From Nitrospira sp. (GTDB taxonomy: Bacteria; Nitrospirota; Nitrospiria; Nitrospirales; Nitrospiraceae): 64,000 nt of DNA. The notes under the pieces are model-generated. The model worked only from the letters and a program-made list of their open reading frames with translations. It was not told the origin of the DNA and ran no database searches. The stretch is taken from positions 2,336,001 through 2,400,000 of the forward strand of contig CP126123.1 in the NCBI GenBank assembly GCA_030123605.1, read 5' to 3'. The translations under genes were made by a program, and so were the position numbers. Each line of letters starts with the position of its first letter. Within the stretch, counting starts at the first letter, position 1. Positions 62,548-64,000 of this stretch are shown in pieces.

Positions 62548-63440
62548 GACGACAGGCCCCCGCCACCTTCCAACCGTTCCGGCTTGGGTTTTTTCTTGAA
62601 ATACTTCGCGGCCAATCCGCCGAGCGCGATCACCAACAACATCAGCACTTTCTTTCCCGCCAGCACCAAAGGGATGATGAAGCCCCAGAGTTTTGCCAAG
62701 AGGCCCGACTTGATGGCCGCGCCCGCGATGAGCGCCGACAGCCCGACCGCCGCCACCTTGTCGGTCGTGCTATTGAAGTCGCTGTACCGTTTCCCTTCGA
62801 CGAACTCCACATTCGCCAACAAGAGACTCACGTGCGGCTTCAGGGCCGGCAATTCCTCCAATGCCCCCACCATGTTCATGCTGAGGTAGCCCTGCCGTCC
62901 CAGCGCCAACGTGTTGTAATTGACCCCCACCGACTCCCGCTCCTGCGCCGAGATGGCCCAGACCACCTTGTTCGCCGCCTTGTCGTAATGGGGCTTCTCT
63001 TCCCACCCGCGAATGACCAGCGGTGGAAAGCCCTGCGCCTGCCTGCTCTTGTTGTCTTCCTCCGTCCCCTCCTTGATCGAGGCCATGAGCGCATCCGCAT
63101 CCCAGTCGGCCGCCTCGTCGTCCTTGACGTACCCCGCATCGATGTAGCGGATCACCATGAACCACTGTTCCCCCTCGGTTGCCGACGTAATCAAGCCCAA
63201 CTCCGAACCGGACGGAACATTGCCCATCTGTCTGAGCAGCCGTTGTGTCTCCTGCGATCCGAGGAACCGATAGCCCTGCGGCACTGTCAGCAGAGCCTGG
63301 TCACCCAGCTTCGCCTCAGTCGGCCCGACGTACCAGGCAAGGGTCGGCTGGGAAGGCTCCTGAGCCGCGGCAGAAAGGTTCCAGCCCCCTCCCACCAACA
63401 AGACCACAACAGCTACGAGCATGAAACGACACCGCGCCAT
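62544..63440 (-). CDS. DUF2167 membrane-anchored protein
   Basis: 298 aa. Signal peptide at the N-terminus (FMLVAVVVLLVGGGWNLSAA), extracytoplasmic domain of the DUF2167 family (GPTEAKLGDQALLTVPQGYR, WFMVIRYIDAGYVKDDEA), then one or two transmembrane helices near residues 230-280 and a basic cytoplasmic tail. Function is not known. Coupled to the M50 protease gene downstream, for which it could be a partner or substrate; this is inference. Confidence 0.88.
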   Translation of the reverse strand: MARCRFMLVAVVVLLVGGGWNLSAAAQEPSQPTLAWYVGPTEAKLGDQALLTVPQGYRFLGSQETQRLLRQMGNVPSGSELGLITSATEGEQWFMVIRYIDAGYVKDDEAADWDADALMASIKEGTEEDNKSRQAQGFPPLVIRGWEEKPHYDKAANKVVWAISAQERESVGVNYNTLALGRQGYLSMNMVGALEELPALKPHVSLLLANVEFVEGKRYSDFNSTTDKVAAVGLSALIAGAAIKSGLLAKLWGFIIPLVLAGKKVLMLLVIALGGLAAKYFKKKPKPERLEGGGGLSS

Positions 63441-63651
63441 AGACCTATCCTCCTCCGACTCCTTCCGTCTCTCTTACGGCCTTCACACACCGGCCATGTC
63501 ATCATACAGGTTTTGTCGCCACCACAACCTCACAATGAGCACCGCATCGGGCGGAATCAGATCGGGAATGCCTTCGTTCCGATAGGCTGGGTGCGGACTG
63601 ATGCGAATCTTTCGGTAGCCGCCTGCTTTCGTGGAGTCCCTCATCCCCCTC

Positions 63652-63999
63652 TCAGTAGACGATCGTGCTCAGTGATGGCCGCCCCTCGCTTTGGCCTTCC
63701 ACCCGGACCTCCACCCGTCCGATCACGCGCCCGTCTTCGGTTTCGACGTCCACCCGCCAGTCGCCTGGATCAAGGCCCTGCTTGAAGGTATAGGCCCGGT
63801 ACCCACCCTCGCGGCCACCAGTAATCTTGAGAGGAATCTTGTCGGCGTGCCCGAAGGACTGACTCTTATCTCTGCGATGATACCAGTGGTGATAGATCGT
63901 CGCATCGAGCGATACGGGCGCGAAGACCGCCGTGAAACAGTAGATCGGTTCGTCGGCCGGGATGGTGTGGTCCGACCGTTTCCAGACCTCATACCATCG
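63652..63999 (-). CDS. DUF2914-domain protein, C-terminal part (5' end outside window)
   Basis: The last 115 codons are visible. Segments VWKRSDHTIPADEPIYCFTA, ATIYHHWYHRRDKSQSFG and GGREGGYRAYTFKQGLDPGD then WRVDVETEDGRVIG fit the DUF2914 domain, a beta-rich extracytoplasmic module of unknown role. The stop is TGA at 63654-63652. Everything upstream is beyond the edge. Confidence 0.75.
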   Translation of the reverse strand, partial: RWYEVWKRSDHTIPADEPIYCFTAVFAPVSLDATIYHHWYHRRDKSQSFGHADKIPLKITGGREGGYRAYTFKQGLDPGDWRVDVETEDGRVIGRVEVRVEGQSEGRPSLSTIVY

Positions 64000-64000
64000 T

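Overview
The window is a GC-rich, gene-dense bacterial chromosome segment. Its gene content and style of intergenic palindromes suggest a Nitrospira-like member of the Nitrospirota. This assignment is an inference: no rRNA, tRNA or nitrification gene is present to confirm it. MurE carries the DNPR motif of meso-diaminopimelate-adding enzymes, and the export machinery fits a Gram-negative envelope.

Layout. (1) 1-5.1 kb: end of a type IV pilus locus (pilC, pilS cut by the window edge), pgsA, a small unknown gene and a serine hydrolase. (2) 5.3-26.2 kb, minus strand: an unusually complete division and cell-wall (dcw) cluster. In transcription order it is rsmH, ftsL, ftsI, murE, murF, mraY, murD, ftsW, murG, murC, murB, ddl, ftsQ, ftsA, ftsZ, then pgeF, yggS, proC, yggT and divIVA. 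It supplies the steps from UDP-MurNAc to lipid II and most of the divisome. A consensus sigma-70 promoter sits directly before rsmH, and two perfect inverted DnaA boxes lie about 80 bp further upstream; mraZ is absent. (3) 26.4-32.8 kb: asnS, an unknown secreted protein, a beta-propeller lipoprotein, yajQ and cstA. (4) 30.6-36.7 kb: accessory DNA interleaved with four related palindromic repeats (two of them nested), a broken PIN-like toxin gene, a DUF4143 ATPase, an intact IS630-type element and an AT-richer HNH nuclease gene that may be truncated. (5) 36.7-53.0 kb: a GST-like gene, then a long minus-strand surface-glycan cluster. It starts with phosphonopyruvate decarboxylase-type subunits, a PhnW-like aminotransferase, a LicC-like cytidylyltransferase, a nucleotidyltransferase/CDP-alcohol phosphotransferase fusion and a flippase-like membrane protein. 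It continues with glycosyltransferases, a Wzx-type flippase, a LarA-family nickel-enzyme homologue, an FkbM methyltransferase and a GT39-like membrane protein. (6) 53.1-59.4 kb, plus strand: two tandem paralogous secreted proteins, then a tetR - membrane fusion - RND pump operon with a palindromic operator. (7) 59.5-64 kb: SCP2-domain protein, an atypical AdoMet-decarboxylase-like protein with its own promoter, a small zinc-ribbon protein, a flavin reductase, a site-2 protease, a DUF2167 protein and the end of a DUF2914 protein.

The most interesting region is the 37.5-53.0 kb cluster. Translational overlaps (ATGA) link many of its genes, and the order predicts conversion of phosphonopyruvate to an amino-phosphonate, CMP activation and transfer to a lipid or glycan. 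The expected first enzyme, PEP mutase, is not in the window. The LarA homologue keeps all four positions known to bind or use the nickel-pincer cofactor, which is unexpected in a glycan locus. I saw no CRISPR array, rRNA, tRNA or convincing riboswitch.
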